In this document: positions 33,508 through 44,482 of the stretch, piece by piece | How positions within the stretch are numbered: position 1 is the stretch's first letter | How the letters are laid out: each line of letters opens with the position of its first letter | Assembly (NCBI RefSeq): GCF_009363155.1 | Contig: NZ_CP045302.1 | Coordinates: 3,951,001-4,015,000 of the forward strand | Direction: 5' to 3' | Length of the DNA: 64,000 nucleotides | Origin: Azotobacter salinestris | Lineage (GTDB): Bacteria > Pseudomonadota > Gammaproteobacteria > Pseudomonadales > Pseudomonadaceae | Notes under the pieces: generated by a model | The model's input: the letters and a program-made list of their open reading frames with translations, nothing else | Told to the model about the DNA's origin: nothing | Databases searched by the model: none | Made by a program: the position numbers and the translations under genes

Positions 33508-34062
33508 ATGCAAGCCTGGCGTCTTCCGGTCCTCCTGCTGTCCTGCCTTTTGCTCGCCGGCTGCCTGGTAAGCTTCACCGAGCGGATCGCCCCCGGCGAA
33601 GCGGCCCCCATTCCCCTGCTCGGAGAATGGAGTCGGCGTAACGAATGGGGCGAGCAACTGGCCCTGGAGATCCGCCAGGCCGGCCCCGGTCGCTATCGTG
33701 CCCGGCAATACCTGGAGGGGGCCGATGACGGGCAGAGTCCGCCGCAGGCCGAATTCAGCGTGGCCCGCCATGGCCGGCGCTGGTATCTTTCCGCCGGGCT
33801 GCCGGACGACCTCGGCGGCGGTTTCCTCATCCTCGGTTTCGAGCTGACGGCGCAGAACGAGCTGGTGCTCTACAACCTGGAGCCGGCACGGATCCGCCAG
33901 GCACTGGAGCAAGGCGCGCTGGCCGGCAAGCCGCTTGCCACCGCCCAGGGTCCCGGGGTGCGCGTTCTCAGCCCGCTGGACAGGGTCTTCGCCTACCTGG
34001 ACGATCCTGCCAATTCCGATGTTTTCAGCGAAGTGGCGCGCTATCGGCGCGTCGGCCAGTGA
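33508..34062 (+). CDS. Predicted lipoprotein, function unknown
   Basis: The 184-residue protein has a lipoprotein signal ending in LLAGC with the lipidated Cys at 19. The mature part looks like a small beta-rich domain (EWSRRNEWGEQLALEIRQAG onward) with no catalytic motif that I can recognise. Residue 20 is Leu, which favours outer-membrane sorting. It begins the operon that follows the TetR gene and ends 7 bp before the DUF1704 gene. Confidence 0.8.
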   Translation: MQAWRLPVLLLSCLLLAGCLVSFTERIAPGEAAPIPLLGEWSRRNEWGEQLALEIRQAGPGRYRARQYLEGADDGQSPPQAEFSVARHGRRWYLSAGLPDDLGGGFLILGFELTAQNELVLYNLEPARIRQALEQGALAGKPLATAQGPGVRVLSPLDRVFAYLDDPANSDVFSEVARYRRVGQ

Positions 34063-34069
34063 GAGCTCG

Positions 34070-35365
34070 ATGAGCAGACGCAAGCAGCAGTACGAGTACC
34101 AGCAGATCATCCGCAGTCTTTCCGACCGCCTGGTCGAGGCACAGATGCCGATCCGTGTGCTGGATGCGGTGAAATGGGACGACGAGGTGCGTCAGCGCTT
34201 CTTCGCCGCCGGTTGCCGCCAGTTGCCGCCGGTGGATCGGACCTACTATGAGAGTCGCCCGCTATCCTTCGATTCGGTGGCGAAAAAGCAGGAATTTCAA
34301 GGTATCGAGCGGGATATCACCCGCCAGCTCGGTCAGTTCAGTCCGGTCGGGCAGATCATGCGGCGCATGTGCAAGGAATACCGCATGGTCATCCGCATGC
34401 TCGAGGCGCGCGGCACCCCGGACTTCGGGCTGATTTCCGAGGAGCTCTACGGTGCCGCCTCGGATGCCTTCCATGCCGGCGACCCGACCCTGGCCGATCT
34501 GGGCCTGATGCTCTCCGACTACCTCAACCAGATCGCCGATCGCGGCGATCTCAAGGACGAGCCCAAGACCCTCAATGCCGGCGTTGCCGTGCAGATGCTC
34601 CAGGAGCGCCTGAATCGGGTGTTCGGCGAGCACGAGGGCACGGTTCGTGTGTTCGAGTCCGACGGCATCGTCGCCGACGCCGCGGCCGGGGCCGACTACA
34701 TCAAGATCCGCAGCGACGCGCTGTTCAACGCACGCGACGTGCGCGCCCTGGAGGTGCACGAGGGGCTGGTCCACGTGGCCACCACGCTCAACGGGCTGAG
34801 CCAGCCGATCTGCACCTTCCTGGCCAAGGGCCCGCCGTCCTCCACGGTGACCCAGGAGGGCCTGGCGATCCTGATGGAGGTGATCGCCTTCGCCTCCTAT
34901 CCCAGTCGCCTGCGCAAGCTGACCAACCGCACCCGCGCCATCCACATGGCCGAGCAGGGGGCGAATTTCCTGGATATCTTCGAGTTCTTCCGCGACCAGG
35001 GGCTGAGCGACGAGGACAGCTACACCAACGTCAGCCGCGTGTTCCGCGGTTCGCGGCCGGACGGCATGCCCTTCACCAAGGATCTGTCGTATCTCAGAGG
35101 CTTCATCCTGATCTACAACTACATCCAGTTGGCGGTGCGCAAGGGCAAGCTGGAGCAGATCCCGCTGCTGTTCTGCGGCAAGACCACCCTGGAGGACATG
35201 CGCACCCTGCGCCAGCTGGTGGACCAGGGCCTGGTGGTGCCGCCGAAGTACCTGCCGGAGCAGTTCCGCGACCTCAATGCCCTGTCGGCCTGGATGTGCT
35301 TCTCCAACTTCCTCAACCACCTCAGCATGGAGCGGATCGAGGCGGACTACGCCAACATCCTCTGA
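34070..35365 (+). CDS. DUF1704 protein with zinc-peptidase signature (QEGLA motif)
   Basis: The 431-residue protein belongs to the DUF1704 family, listed in bacteria as 'flavohemoglobin expression-modulating QEGLA motif protein'. It carries HEGLVH at residues 230-235, an HExxxH motif, and the family's QEGLA with Glu263 33 residues after His230. The same arrangement provides zinc ligands in the eukaryotic DUF1704 tubulin detyrosinase MATCAP, so a zinc-dependent peptidase or carboxypeptidase activity is likely (inference). No signal peptide is seen, so it should be cytoplasmic. It lies between two envelope genes in a compact operon. Confidence 0.85.
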   Translation: MSRRKQQYEYQQIIRSLSDRLVEAQMPIRVLDAVKWDDEVRQRFFAAGCRQLPPVDRTYYESRPLSFDSVAKKQEFQGIERDITRQLGQFSPVGQIMRRMCKEYRMVIRMLEARGTPDFGLISEELYGAASDAFHAGDPTLADLGLMLSDYLNQIADRGDLKDEPKTLNAGVAVQMLQERLNRVFGEHEGTVRVFESDGIVADAAAGADYIKIRSDALFNARDVRALEVHEGLVHVATTLNGLSQPICTFLAKGPPSSTVTQEGLAILMEVIAFASYPSRLRKLTNRTRAIHMAEQGANFLDIFEFFRDQGLSDEDSYTNVSRVFRGSRPDGMPFTKDLSYLRGFILIYNYIQLAVRKGKLEQIPLLFCGKTTLEDMRTLRQLVDQGLVVPPKYLPEQFRDLNALSAWMCFSNFLNHLSMERIEADYANIL

Positions 35366-35460
35366 GGCGCGCGGCGTGCGGCGCTTCATGTCGCTGCGCG
35401 CCCACCGGCAGGCTCACGGAGTATCCTTGCAGGCTTCCCGCCTCGATAAGGACCGTTTCC

Positions 35461-36207
35461 ATGGCCAGTCATCAGCTCGACTACGAAATCCTCGGTTCCC
35501 ACGCCCAGTCGGTGGAGATCATCCTCGATCCCGGCGAAACGGTGATCGCCGAGGCCGGCGCGATGAACTACATGACCGAAGGCGTGCGCTTCGAGACCCG
35601 CATGGGCGACGGTTCGCAGAGCGGCGTGCTGGGCAAGCTGTGGGGCATGGGCAAGCGCATGCTGACCGGCGAGTCGCTGTTCATGACGCACTTCTCCAAT
35701 CACGGCAAGCGGCAGGCGCGGGTGGCCTTCGCCGCGCCCTATCCGGGGACCGTGGTACCGGTGGATCTCGCCCGGATCGGCGGCACTCTGATCTGCCAGA
35801 AGGACAGCTTCCTCTGCGCGGCCCGCGGCACCGAGATCGGTATCACCTTCAGCAAGCGCATCGGCGCCGGCTTCTTCGGCGGCGAGGGCTTCATCCTGCA
35901 GAAGCTGTCCGGCGACGGCCTGGCCTTTCTGCATGCCGGCGGCGCGGTGATCCGCAAGGAGCTGCACGACGAGACCCTGCGCCTGGATACCGGCTGTCTG
36001 GTGGGCTTCAGCGAGGGCATCGACTACGACATCCAGCTGGCCGGTGGACTGAGGAGCATGCTGTTCGGCGGCGAGGGCATTCTCTTGGCGACCCTCAAGG
36101 GCACCGGCTCCGTATGGCTGCAGAGTCTGCCGTTCTCGCGACTGGCCGAGCGGGTCTACGAGGCGACCGTCAAGGCCCGCGAGGACGTGCGCGGCGGTGG
36201 CAACTGA
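35461..36207 (+). CDS. TIGR00266 / AIM24-like protein
   Basis: This 248-residue protein is a beta-helix/barrel protein of the TIGR00266 (AIM24-like) family. It contains [17 protein letters not shown] near the N-terminus and the glycine-rich [19 protein letters not shown] segment that marks the family. Mitochondrial Aim24 helps organise the inner membrane; bacterial function is unknown. Its TGA overlaps the ATG of the downstream hydrolase gene, so the two are translationally coupled. Confidence 0.85.
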   Translation: MASHQLDYEILGSHAQSVEIILDPGETVIAEAGAMNYMTEGVRFETRMGDGSQSGVLGKLWGMGKRMLTGESLFMTHFSNHGKRQARVAFAAPYPGTVVPVDLARIGGTLICQKDSFLCAARGTEIGITFSKRIGAGFFGGEGFILQKLSGDGLAFLHAGGAVIRKELHDETLRLDTGCLVGFSEGIDYDIQLAGGLRSMLFGGEGILLATLKGTGSVWLQSLPFSRLAERVYEATVKAREDVRGGGN

Positions 36208-37097
36208 TGGCGCATCCGAGCCGGGCGCTACGCCTGGCCCTGCTCGGCCTGATCCTGGCCGGCACCGGCTGCAGCTCCCTGCTGTTCTATCCCGAGTCCG
36301 GCCAGCCGCTCACGCCGCGGGCAGCCGGGCTGGACTACCGGGACGTCTATTTGCACGCCGAAGACGGCACGCGCCTGCATGCCTGGTGGCTGCCGGCCAA
36401 AGCCGGGCAGGAGGTGCGCGGCACCGTGCTGCATCTGCACGGCAACGGCGGCAACCTCGCCTGGCATCTGGGCGGCAGCTGGTGGCTGCCGGAGCGGGGC
36501 TGGCAGGTGCTGCTGCTGGATTATCGCGGCTACGGTCTCTCCGAGGGCTCGCCGGCTTTGCCGGAGGTGTATCGCGACCTGGAGGCGGCCTTCGCCTGGC
36601 TCGAGGCCGAGCCTGCGGTGCGTGGCAAACCGCTCGCCGTGCTCGGCCAGAGCCTCGGCGGCGCCCTGGCGGTGCATTTCCTGGCGCAGCGGCGAGAGCG
36701 TCGTGCCCGGGTTTCGGCGCTGGTGCTCGACGGCGTGCCGGCCAGCTACCGGGAAGTGGCGCGGCACATGCTGGGCAGCACCTGGCTGACCTGGCCGCTG
36801 CAGGTGCCGTTGTCCTGGCTGGTGCCGGACGGCGACAGCGCGGTCGAGGCGATGCCGCAGCTGCAGGGCTTGCCCGTACTGATCTACCATAGCCGCGACG
36901 ATGCGCTGGTACCCCTGTCCAATGGCCTGCGCCTGTATCGGGCCGCGACCCCGCCGCGGTTCTTCCAGGCGACCCGTGGCGGTCATGTGCAGACCTTCGC
37001 CGAGCCGGAATGGCGGGCGCTGATGCTGCGCTTTCTCGCCGATCCCACGAATGGGGGTGGGCTGGCCGAACCTTCTCCAGACGAGATTTCCCGATGA
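36207..37097 (+). CDS. Lipoprotein alpha/beta hydrolase
   Basis: The 296-residue protein starts with a lipoprotein signal (LAGTGC, Cys at 22) and continues with an alpha/beta hydrolase fold. The nucleophile elbow is GQSLGG near residue 151, with an Asp in HSRDDALVP and His in GGHVQTF completing the likely triad. It resembles YfhR/BEM46-type serine hydrolases; its substrate is unknown. ATGA overlaps exist at both ends (36207 with the AIM24 gene, 37094 with the next gene). Confidence 0.86.
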   Translation: MAHPSRALRLALLGLILAGTGCSSLLFYPESGQPLTPRAAGLDYRDVYLHAEDGTRLHAWWLPAKAGQEVRGTVLHLHGNGGNLAWHLGGSWWLPERGWQVLLLDYRGYGLSEGSPALPEVYRDLEAAFAWLEAEPAVRGKPLAVLGQSLGGALAVHFLAQRRERRARVSALVLDGVPASYREVARHMLGSTWLTWPLQVPLSWLVPDGDSAVEAMPQLQGLPVLIYHSRDDALVPLSNGLRLYRAATPPRFFQATRGGHVQTFAEPEWRALMLRFLADPTNGGGLAEPSPDEISR

Positions 37098-37420
37098 GCG
37101 TGACCAACCCCGTCCACCTGATCCTCACCGCTGTCGGCAGTGTCGCCGCCACGGTGGCCGCACTCGGCTATTACGGCTATCTGCATGTGGCCAGGCCGGA
37201 AGATGCCCTGCTGCTGGCGGAGTTCACCATGCTCAAGACCATCCCCGGCGAGGACTACCGGCTCTCGCTGAAGCCGGCCACCCAGGTAGCGCAGTGCATC
37301 GACGGCGTGCTGGTGTTGTTCGATACCGAACAGAAGGGCCTCACCGGCGTGCTGGTGGACCAGCGCAAGCAGGCGGTGCGCTGCTTCGGCCAGGAAACCC
37401 CGCAGGTCGAGCAGCGATGA
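37094..37420 (+). CDS. Small membrane-anchored protein, function unknown
   Basis: The 108-residue protein has one hydrophobic segment (about residues 7-28) and a soluble tail of about 80 residues with two Cys (C68 and C98 region). I do not recognise a domain. It overlaps both neighbours by ATGA, placing it between the lipoprotein hydrolase and the macro-domain gene and suggesting stoichiometric synthesis with them. Confidence 0.75.
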   Translation: MSVTNPVHLILTAVGSVAATVAALGYYGYLHVARPEDALLLAEFTMLKTIPGEDYRLSLKPATQVAQCIDGVLVLFDTEQKGLTGVLVDQRKQAVRCFGQETPQVEQR

Positions 37421-37920
37421 AAATCTTGCTCTGGCAGGGCGATTTGATCTGTCTGGCGGTGGATGCGCTGGTCAATGCCGCCAATCCGAGCCTGCTCGGT
37501 GGCGGCGGGGTGGATGGCGCCATCCATCGCGCCGCCGGTCCCGGGATGCTTGCCGCCTGCCGCCGGCTGGGCGGCTGTCCGACTGGCGAGGCGCGCCTGA
37601 CGCCGGGCTTCCGCCTGCCGGCGCGCTATGTGATCCACACGGTCGGCCCGGTCTGGCAGGGCGGTGACCGGGGCGAAGCGGAACTGCTCGCCGCCTGCTA
37701 CCGCAACAGCCTGGCCCTGGCCGAACGGCACGGACTGGAGAGCATCGCCTTCCCGGCGATCAGCTGCGGCATCTACGGCTATCCGCCGGAGCAGGCGGCC
37801 GCCATCGCGGTGGCCGAGCTGCGTCGCCCACGGCCGACCGGCAGCTCCCTGCGCCAGGTGCTGCTGGTGGCCTTTTCGGCGGACATGGCCGCGCTCTATC
37901 GGCGCCTGCTGGACCCCTGA
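37417..37920 (+). CDS. Macro-domain protein (ADP-ribose/O-acetyl-ADP-ribose hydrolase-like)
   Basis: This 167-residue protein is a stand-alone MacroD/YmdB-type macro domain. [20 protein letters not shown] (residues 15-34) forms the ADP-ribose-binding loop with the catalytic Asp, and the second loop is ISCGIYGYP. The family removes mono-ADP-ribose from proteins or deacetylates O-acetyl-ADP-ribose. It is the last gene of the coupled operon, joined by ATGA overlap to the small membrane protein. Confidence 0.9.
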   Translation: MKILLWQGDLICLAVDALVNAANPSLLGGGGVDGAIHRAAGPGMLAACRRLGGCPTGEARLTPGFRLPARYVIHTVGPVWQGGDRGEAELLAACYRNSLALAERHGLESIAFPAISCGIYGYPPEQAAAIAVAELRRPRPTGSSLRQVLLVAFSADMAALYRRLLDP

Positions 37921-37923
37921 TCC

Positions 37924-38268
37924 TCAATGGCTGGCGCCGTCGCCCTGTGTACTCATCTCCTGCAGGTAGCGGCGCGACAGGGCGAGAAAGCGCGGTGTCG
38001 GGCCGATGTCCTCATAGAGCGGGTCGCCCTGCTCGTCGATGGAGACGATCTGGCTGCCCTTCACGTAGGGCATGCTGGCTTCCAGTTCCTCCAGGGCCGC
38101 GCCGATCAGCTCGCCGAGCAGCTCTTCGACGCTGCGTCTGGGGTACATCTCGGTCAGCGCGGCAAGGCGTGCGGCGGACTCCAGATCGAGACGGATCTGA
38201 TATTGGCTGGGCGTCAGACGACCTCTGGCGCCGCGCTCCCAGTGCTGGAGCAGTTCGCGGATCTTCAT
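37924..38268 (-). CDS. Small conserved pseudomonad protein
   Basis: The 114-residue protein starts MKIRELLQHWERGARGRLT and is predicted mostly helical with a hydrophilic C-terminus. Close relatives in pseudomonads are sometimes labelled pilin assembly or type 1 pili tip component, but I see no sequence feature that supports secretion or a pilus role: there is no signal peptide. It converges on the macro-domain gene with 3 bp between stop codons and is divergent from ppc. An ATG at 38289 is an alternative start. Confidence 0.7.
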   Translation of the reverse strand: MKIRELLQHWERGARGRLTPSQYQIRLDLESAARLAALTEMYPRRSVEELLGELIGAALEELEASMPYVKGSQIVSIDEQGDPLYEDIGPTPRFLALSRRYLQEMSTQGDGASH

Positions 38269-38474
38269 GAGGCACCTCATCTGCTGCATGGGCTGCCGGG
38301 CGACCCGTCGGACAATGACAGGTCGTGCTTTGGTATGAGTTCAGACTAGCTCAGCAGCGCTCCCCCTTGTCAGAAATCGGCATGGTGGGCACTCTACGGC
38401 ATGTGATTCGGCACACGGAGAGGTGCCGGAGGTCCGGTCGGCTGGATATTCCCGAACTGCTGCTGGAGGTTGTC

Positions 38475-41111
38475 ATGGAGGAAATCGATGCTCGTCTGCG
38501 CGAGGAAGTCCGCCTGCTCGGCGAACTGCTCGGCGAATACATCCATGCCCAGTGCGGCGAGGTCTTCTTCGACAAGATCGAGCGCATCCGTCTGGGGGCC
38601 AAGACGGGACGCCTGGGCTCGGAGGAGGGCGCCGAGCAGCTGACCCGCACCCTGGGCGAGCTGCAGGAGGACGAGCTGCTGCCAGTGGCGCGAGCCTTCA
38701 ACCAGTTCCTCAACCTGGCCAACATCGCCGAGCAGTATCACGAGATTCGCCGCCGCGGCCCCGAAGAGCCGCTACCCTTCGCGATGCGTGCCCTGCCCGA
38801 ACTGCTCGGCCGGCTGCTCGCCACAGGCCATGCTGCCGACGCATTGGCCCGCCAGCTCGGGCGGCTGGATATCGACCTGGTGCTCACCGCCCATCCCACC
38901 GAGGTGACACGCCGTACCCTGATCCGCAAGTACGAGGCGATTGCCGCCGAACTGGTCGTGCTGGATCACAGCGACCTGCTGCCGGCCGAGCGCGAAGAGG
39001 TGCACGACCGCCTGCGCCGTCTTATTGCCGAGGCCTGGCACACCGACGAGATCCGCCGCAGCCGGCCGACCCCGGTGGACGAGGCCAAATGGGGTTTCTC
39101 GGTGATCGAGCACTCTCTCTGGCAGGCCGTGCCGGCCTTCCTGCGCAGCGTCGACCGTGCGCTGCACGAGGCCACCGGTCTGCACCTGCCGTTGGAGGCG
39201 GCGCCGATCCGCTTCTCCTCCTGGATGGGGGGCGATCGCGACGGCAATCCGAATGTCACCGCGGCCGTTACCCGTGAGGTGCTGCTGCTGGCGCGCTGGG
39301 CGGCTGCCGATCTCTACCTGCGCGACATCGACCAACTGGCCGCCGAGCTGTCCATGCAGGAGGCGAGCAGCGAGCTGCGCGCCCGGGTCGGCGAGGTCGA
39401 CGAGCCTTACCGGGTGTTGCTCAAGCAGTTGCGCGAACGCCTGCTCGCCACCCGCGACTGGGCCGCGGCAGCGCTGCACGACGAGCCCGCGCGCACTCCG
39501 GCGGTGCTGCAGAACAACCGCGACCTCCTGCAGCCGCTCGAGCTCTGCTACCGCTCGCTGCATGCCTGCGGCATGGGGCTGATCGCCGACGGTCCGCTGC
39601 TCGACTGCCTGCGCCGGGCGGCCACTTTCGGCCTGTTCCTGGTGCGTCTGGACATCCGCCAGGATGCAGCCCGGCATACCGCGGCGCTCAGCGAGATCAC
39701 CGAATACCTGGGGCTTGGCCGCTACGCCGATTGGGACGAGGAGAGCCGTACCGCCTTCCTGGTACGCGAGCTGGACAGCCGCCGGCCGCTGCTGCCGGTG
39801 CATTTTCCCGCCTCCGAGGAGACGGCCGAGGTCCTCGCCACCTGTCGCGAGGTGGCAGTGGCGCCAGCGGCCTCGCTGGGCTCCTACGTCATCTCCATGG
39901 CCGGTGCTCCTTCCGATGTGCTGGCCGTGCAGCTGCTGCTCAAGGAGTGCGGCCTGCCACGGCCGATGCGCGTGGTGCCGCTGTTCGAAACCCTGGCCGA
40001 CCTGGACAACGCCGCGCCGACGGTGGAGCGGCTCCTGCTGCTGCCGGGCTACCGCGCCCGCCTGCACGGCCCCCAGGAGGTGATGATCGGCTACTCCGAC
40101 TCGGCCAAGGACGGCGGCACCACAGCCGCCGCCTGGGCGCAGTACCGTGCCCAGGAGAGCCTGGTCGAGGTTTGCCGGCGGCAGGGTGTCGAGCTGCTGC
40201 TGTTCCATGGTCGCGGCGGCACCGTCGGCCGCGGCGGTGGTCCGGCCCATGCGGCGATCCTCTCCCAGCCGCCGGGCTCGGTGGCCGGGCGCTTCCGCAC
40301 CACCGAGCAGGGCGAGATGATCCGCTTCAAGTTCGGTCTGCCGGACACCGCCGTGCAGAACCTCAACCTCTATCTGTCCGCCGTCCTCGAGGCCACCCTG
40401 CTGCCGCCGCCGGCACCGGAGCCGGCCTGGCGCGAGCTGATGGACCGCCTGGCCGCCGAGGGGCTGGCCGCCTATCGCGGCGTGGTGCGCGAGCATCCGC
40501 AGTTCGTCGAGTATTTTCGTCAGGCCACTCCCGAGCAGGAGCTCGGCCGCCTGCCGCTGGGCAGCCGTCCGGCCAAGCGGCGGGCCGGCGGGATCGAGAG
40601 CCTGCGGGCGATTCCCTGGATCTTTGCCTGGACCCAGACACGCCTGATGCTCCCCGCCTGGCTGGGCTGGGAGACGGCCCTGCGCAATGCTCTGGCGCAC
40701 GGCGAGGGCGAGCTGCTCGAGCGGATGCGCCGATACTGGCCGTTCTTCGGCACGCGCATCGACATGCTGGAAATGGTCCTGGCCAAGTCCGATGCCTCCA
40801 TCGCCTGGCTCTATGACGAGCGGCTGGTAGAGCCGGGCCTGCGTCCCCTGGGCCAGCAGCTACGTGGCCTTTTGTCGCAAGCCCGCGATGCGGTCCTCGA
40901 ACTGACGGGGCAGGAGCGTCTGCTCGGCCACAATCCCGAGGTCCGTGCCGCCTTCAGCGTGCGCAATACTTACCTGGACCCATTGCATCTGCTGCAGGTC
41001 GAACTGCTGGCCCGCTACCGGCAACACGAGGGGCAGACCGGCAGCCCGCTGGAACAGGCGCTGTTGGTGAGCGTGGCGGGTATCGCCGCCGGTCTGCGCA
41101 ATACGGGCTGA
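38475..41111 (+). CDS. ppc: Phosphoenolpyruvate carboxylase
   Basis: Ppc makes oxaloacetate from PEP and bicarbonate, refilling the TCA cycle. The 878-residue protein has the catalytic His140 in VLTAHPTEV, the [10 protein letters not shown] and [14 protein letters not shown] phosphate-binding motifs, and ends in RNTG, the invariant PEPC C-terminus. Its length equals that of P. aeruginosa Ppc. GGAGG lies 6 bases before ATG 38475, which fixes the start; longer in-frame readings start in the divergent intergenic region. Confidence 0.98.
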   Translation: MEEIDARLREEVRLLGELLGEYIHAQCGEVFFDKIERIRLGAKTGRLGSEEGAEQLTRTLGELQEDELLPVARAFNQFLNLANIAEQYHEIRRRGPEEPLPFAMRALPELLGRLLATGHAADALARQLGRLDIDLVLTAHPTEVTRRTLIRKYEAIAAELVVLDHSDLLPAEREEVHDRLRRLIAEAWHTDEIRRSRPTPVDEAKWGFSVIEHSLWQAVPAFLRSVDRALHEATGLHLPLEAAPIRFSSWMGGDRDGNPNVTAAVTREVLLLARWAAADLYLRDIDQLAAELSMQEASSELRARVGEVDEPYRVLLKQLRERLLATRDWAAAALHDEPARTPAVLQNNRDLLQPLELCYRSLHACGMGLIADGPLLDCLRRAATFGLFLVRLDIRQDAARHTAALSEITEYLGLGRYADWDEESRTAFLVRELDSRRPLLPVHFPASEETAEVLATCREVAVAPAASLGSYVISMAGAPSDVLAVQLLLKECGLPRPMRVVPLFETLADLDNAAPTVERLLLLPGYRARLHGPQEVMIGYSDSAKDGGTTAAAWAQYRAQESLVEVCRRQGVELLLFHGRGGTVGRGGGPAHAAILSQPPGSVAGRFRTTEQGEMIRFKFGLPDTAVQNLNLYLSAVLEATLLPPPAPEPAWRELMDRLAAEGLAAYRGVVREHPQFVEYFRQATPEQELGRLPLGSRPAKRRAGGIESLRAIPWIFAWTQTRLMLPAWLGWETALRNALAHGEGELLERMRRYWPFFGTRIDMLEMVLAKSDASIAWLYDERLVEPGLRPLGQQLRGLLSQARDAVLELTGQERLLGHNPEVRAAFSVRNTYLDPLHLLQVELLARYRQHEGQTGSPLEQALLVSVAGIAAGLRNTG

Positions 41112-41287
41112 CGAACGGCAAGACTGGAGGGGGCCGGCGCATGGAGGCTCTGGCATGCTGTGTCATCATTTTTCAGCAAGATTTTCAGTCGTTTGCGGCA
41201 AGTTCGCTACGGTTTTGGCTGACTTGTGCGCGCGGGGGCGGCTGTGTATCTTGTGCACCCTTTTGGCTGCCGAAAGCGCCAAATTCG

Positions 41288-41998
<711 letters not shown>

Positions 41999-42017
41999 TT
42001 CGCCGCGCCTGCGCTCG

Positions 42018-42047
42018 ACGGCCCGCCCTGTGCGGGCCGTCTGCTTT
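42018..42047 (+). terminator. Terminator after adk
   Basis: ACGGCCCGC (42018-42026) pairs with GCGGGCCGT (42032-42040) around CCTGT, followed by CTGCTTTT. Confidence 0.75.
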
Positions 42048-42071
42048 TCGGTCTCCGGCCGGACGGATGTT

Positions 42072-42077
42072 TATAAT
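42072..42077 (+). promoter_or_regulatory. -10 element upstream of tsaB
   Basis: A consensus TATAAT sits 33 bp before the tsaB start and just after the adk terminator. The -35 region (CGGTCT at 42049) is poor. Confidence 0.5.
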
Positions 42078-42109
42078 GTTCGTCCTTTTTCTGCCGCCCG
42101 GATGACCCG

Positions 42110-42787
42110 ATGACCACTCTGCTGGCCCTGGATACCGCCACCGAAGCCTGTTCCGTCGCCCTCCTGCACGAAGGCCGTGCATTCGGCCGTTATGCGGTGA
42201 TTCCGCGGCTGCATGCGCAGCGCGTGCTGCCCATGGTGCAGGAGCTGCTGGGCGAGGCGGGTATCGCCCTCTCGGCGGTCGACGCTATCGCCTTCGGCCG
42301 CGGACCGGGCGCCTTCACCGGGGTGCGCATCGCCGTCGGCGTGGTCCAGGGGTTGGCCTTCGCCTTGGAGCGGCCGGTGCTGCCGATCTCCAATCTGGCG
42401 CTGCTGGCCCAGCGTGCCTATCGGGAGCAGGGCGCCGAGCAGGTGGCTGCGGCCATCGACGCGCGCATGGACGAGGTCTACTGGGGCTGCTATCGCCTGG
42501 AGGAAGGCGAGATGCGCCTGGCCGGCGCCGAGGCGGTACTGCCGCCGGAGCAGGTCGAGCTGCCGCGTATGGCGAGCGGCGACTGGTTCGGTGCCGGGAC
42601 CGGCTGGGCCTACGCCGAGCGCATGCCGATCATGCCCGTCGCCCGGGACGCCGGCCTGTTGCCCGATGCCCAGGACCTGCTGACCCTGGCCGGCTTCGCT
42701 TGGCTGCGTGGCGAGGGCGTGCCGGCCGAGCAGGCGCAGCCGGTCTACCTGCGCGACAAGGTCGCCACCCCCAAGGTCGCCCGGTAG
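42110..42787 (+). CDS. tsaB: tRNA threonylcarbamoyladenosine biosynthesis protein TsaB
   Basis: TsaB is the non-catalytic ASKHA-fold partner that pairs with TsaD and TsaE to place threonylcarbamoyl on A37 of ANN-reading tRNAs. The 225-residue protein starts MTTLLALDTATEACSVAL and contains GRGPGAFTGVRI, both diagnostic. tcdA, whose product cyclises t6A to ct6A, is about 13 kb downstream. Confidence 0.95.
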   Translation: MTTLLALDTATEACSVALLHEGRAFGRYAVIPRLHAQRVLPMVQELLGEAGIALSAVDAIAFGRGPGAFTGVRIAVGVVQGLAFALERPVLPISNLALLAQRAYREQGAEQVAAAIDARMDEVYWGCYRLEEGEMRLAGAEAVLPPEQVELPRMASGDWFGAGTGWAYAERMPIMPVARDAGLLPDAQDLLTLAGFAWLRGEGVPAEQAQPVYLRDKVATPKVAR

Positions 42788-42791
42788 GTCC

Positions 42792-43649
42792 ATGATGCTG
42801 CCCTATTGCCTCGGCTGTCCCTCCTGGAGCGAGGCGGCCTGGCGCGGCAGTCTCTACCCGGACGGCACACCGGCGTCCGACTACCTGGCACTGTATGCCC
42901 GGGTGTTCAACGCGGTCGAGGGCAACACCACCTTCTACGCCCAGCCTTCGGCGGCGACCGTGCAGCGCTGGGCGCAGCGCATGCCGGCGCATTTCCGCTT
43001 CTGTGCGAAGCTGCCGTGGGACATCAGTCATTCAGCCGACCTGCGTCAGCAGATATCGGCTACCCAGGCCTTCGTCGCGCTGCTGGCGCCCTTGGGCGAG
43101 CGGGTCACGCCGTTCTGGCTGCAGCTGCCGGCCAGCTTCGGGCCGGCGCGCCTCGGCGAGCTGGCGGACTTTCTCGCCTGTTTCGAGAAGCCGCTGGCTG
43201 TGGAGGTCCGCCATCCGGCCTTCTTCCAGCGCGGCGAGGAGGAGCGGGCGCTGAACCGCCTGCTGCGCGACCGGGGCATCGAGCGCCTGTGCCTGGATTC
43301 CCGGGCCCTGTTCAGCTGCCACGACGACACGCCGGCGGTGCGCCACGCCCAGGCGAAGAAGCCGCGGTTGCCGGTGCGCCCGGCTGCCCTCAGCGCATTC
43401 CCGCAGGTGCGCTTCATCGGCCATCCCGTGCTCGCCGCCAATGACCCCTTCATGGCGCCCTGGGTGGACAAGATCGCCGCCTGGATCGAGGAGGGCTGGC
43501 ATCCCTACGTCTTTCTGCACACCCCGGACAACCTCCTGGCTCCCGAGCTGGCGCGGCGCTTTCATGAGCAACTGAGGACACGTCTGCCGGGACTGCCGCT
43601 GCTGCCGGACCCGCCAGCAGTTGGGAGTTCTCAGCTCGATCTGCTTTAA
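42792..43649 (+). CDS. DUF72 (YecE-like) family protein
   Basis: The 285-residue protein has the DUF72/YecE TIM-barrel-like pattern: LGCPSWSEAAWRGSLYP at the start, FNAVEGNTTFYAQPS near residue 38 and KLPWDISHS near 74. These proteins are structurally well defined but of unknown activity. It starts 4 bp after the tsaB stop, so co-transcription is likely. A second ATG directly follows the first (42795). Confidence 0.88.
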   Translation: MMLPYCLGCPSWSEAAWRGSLYPDGTPASDYLALYARVFNAVEGNTTFYAQPSAATVQRWAQRMPAHFRFCAKLPWDISHSADLRQQISATQAFVALLAPLGERVTPFWLQLPASFGPARLGELADFLACFEKPLAVEVRHPAFFQRGEEERALNRLLRDRGIERLCLDSRALFSCHDDTPAVRHAQAKKPRLPVRPAALSAFPQVRFIGHPVLAANDPFMAPWVDKIAAWIEEGWHPYVFLHTPDNLLAPELARRFHEQLRTRLPGLPLLPDPPAVGSSQLDLL

Positions 43650-43685
43650 GGTGCAACCAAGCCGCCTGTTCGTTGCCTCAAGGAC

Positions 43686-44375
43686 ATGCCCTTCGTTCGC
43701 TGGCTCTTGATGTGTGCGCTGCTGGCAGGGATCGTCTGGATCGGCTGGCAGGCCTGGCCGGCCGTGCCGCCCCGCTGGAGTCCCTGGGCGCCGCTGGATG
43801 TGCGGGACCCGCCGAACCTGCTCACCCCCTTCAAGCAGTGGCGTCTGCGGCACGATCCCGCACTCTGCGCCGCGGCGCTGGCCAGCTCCGCACTGCGCTA
43901 CACCGCCTTGGCTGACAGCCGGCCGGCGCCCGACTGCCCGATCGAGAACAGCGTGCGCTTGTATTCCGCCGAGGTCGCCTTCAATGCCAGCCTCACGGTC
44001 ACCTGCCCGCTCGCCGTCGGCTATGCCCTGTTCGAGCGCCATGGCCTGCAGCCTGCGGCCCGGCAGGTGTTCGGCCAGCCGGTAGTGCGCATCGATCACT
44101 ATGGCAGCTTCGCCTGCCGCAACATCGCGCGCAGTGCCAGGCGCAGCCAGCATGCCAGCGCCAATGCCCTGGACATCGCCGGTTTCCGCCTGGGTGACGG
44201 CCGGCGCATCACCGTGGCCCGCGACTGGGGCGGCGATGACGAGGCGGCACGCTTTCTGCGCCTGGTGCGCGATGCCGCTTGCCGCTTCTTCAACGTCGCT
44301 CTGGGCCCGGATTACAACGCCGCCCACCGCGACCACCTGCACGTCGACATGGGGCCGGGACGGCTCTGCCGCTAG
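43686..44375 (+). CDS. Extensin-like C-terminal domain protein, membrane-anchored
   Basis: The 229-residue protein has one N-terminal hydrophobic segment (about residues 5-20, no clear cleavage site) and an extensin-like C-terminal domain. Its key features are [14 protein letters not shown], and a final [12 protein letters not shown] with His residues in the arrangement of the peptidase M15-like fold, suggesting a periplasmic peptidoglycan-related hydrolase. Substrate is unknown. It follows the DUF72 gene by 36 bp. Confidence 0.85.
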   Translation: MPFVRWLLMCALLAGIVWIGWQAWPAVPPRWSPWAPLDVRDPPNLLTPFKQWRLRHDPALCAAALASSALRYTALADSRPAPDCPIENSVRLYSAEVAFNASLTVTCPLAVGYALFERHGLQPAARQVFGQPVVRIDHYGSFACRNIARSARRSQHASANALDIAGFRLGDGRRITVARDWGGDDEAARFLRLVRDAACRFFNVALGPDYNAAHRDHLHVDMGPGRLCR

Positions 44376-44482
44376 AACCGGAGGCTTCAGCCTTCCGAAG
44401 CACCGGGAATGGCTCCGACTCTGGCAGAATGCCGGGCCTGGAGTTGACGGCCGCCGCTGCGGCCCTTTTCGAGCGTGTGGTG

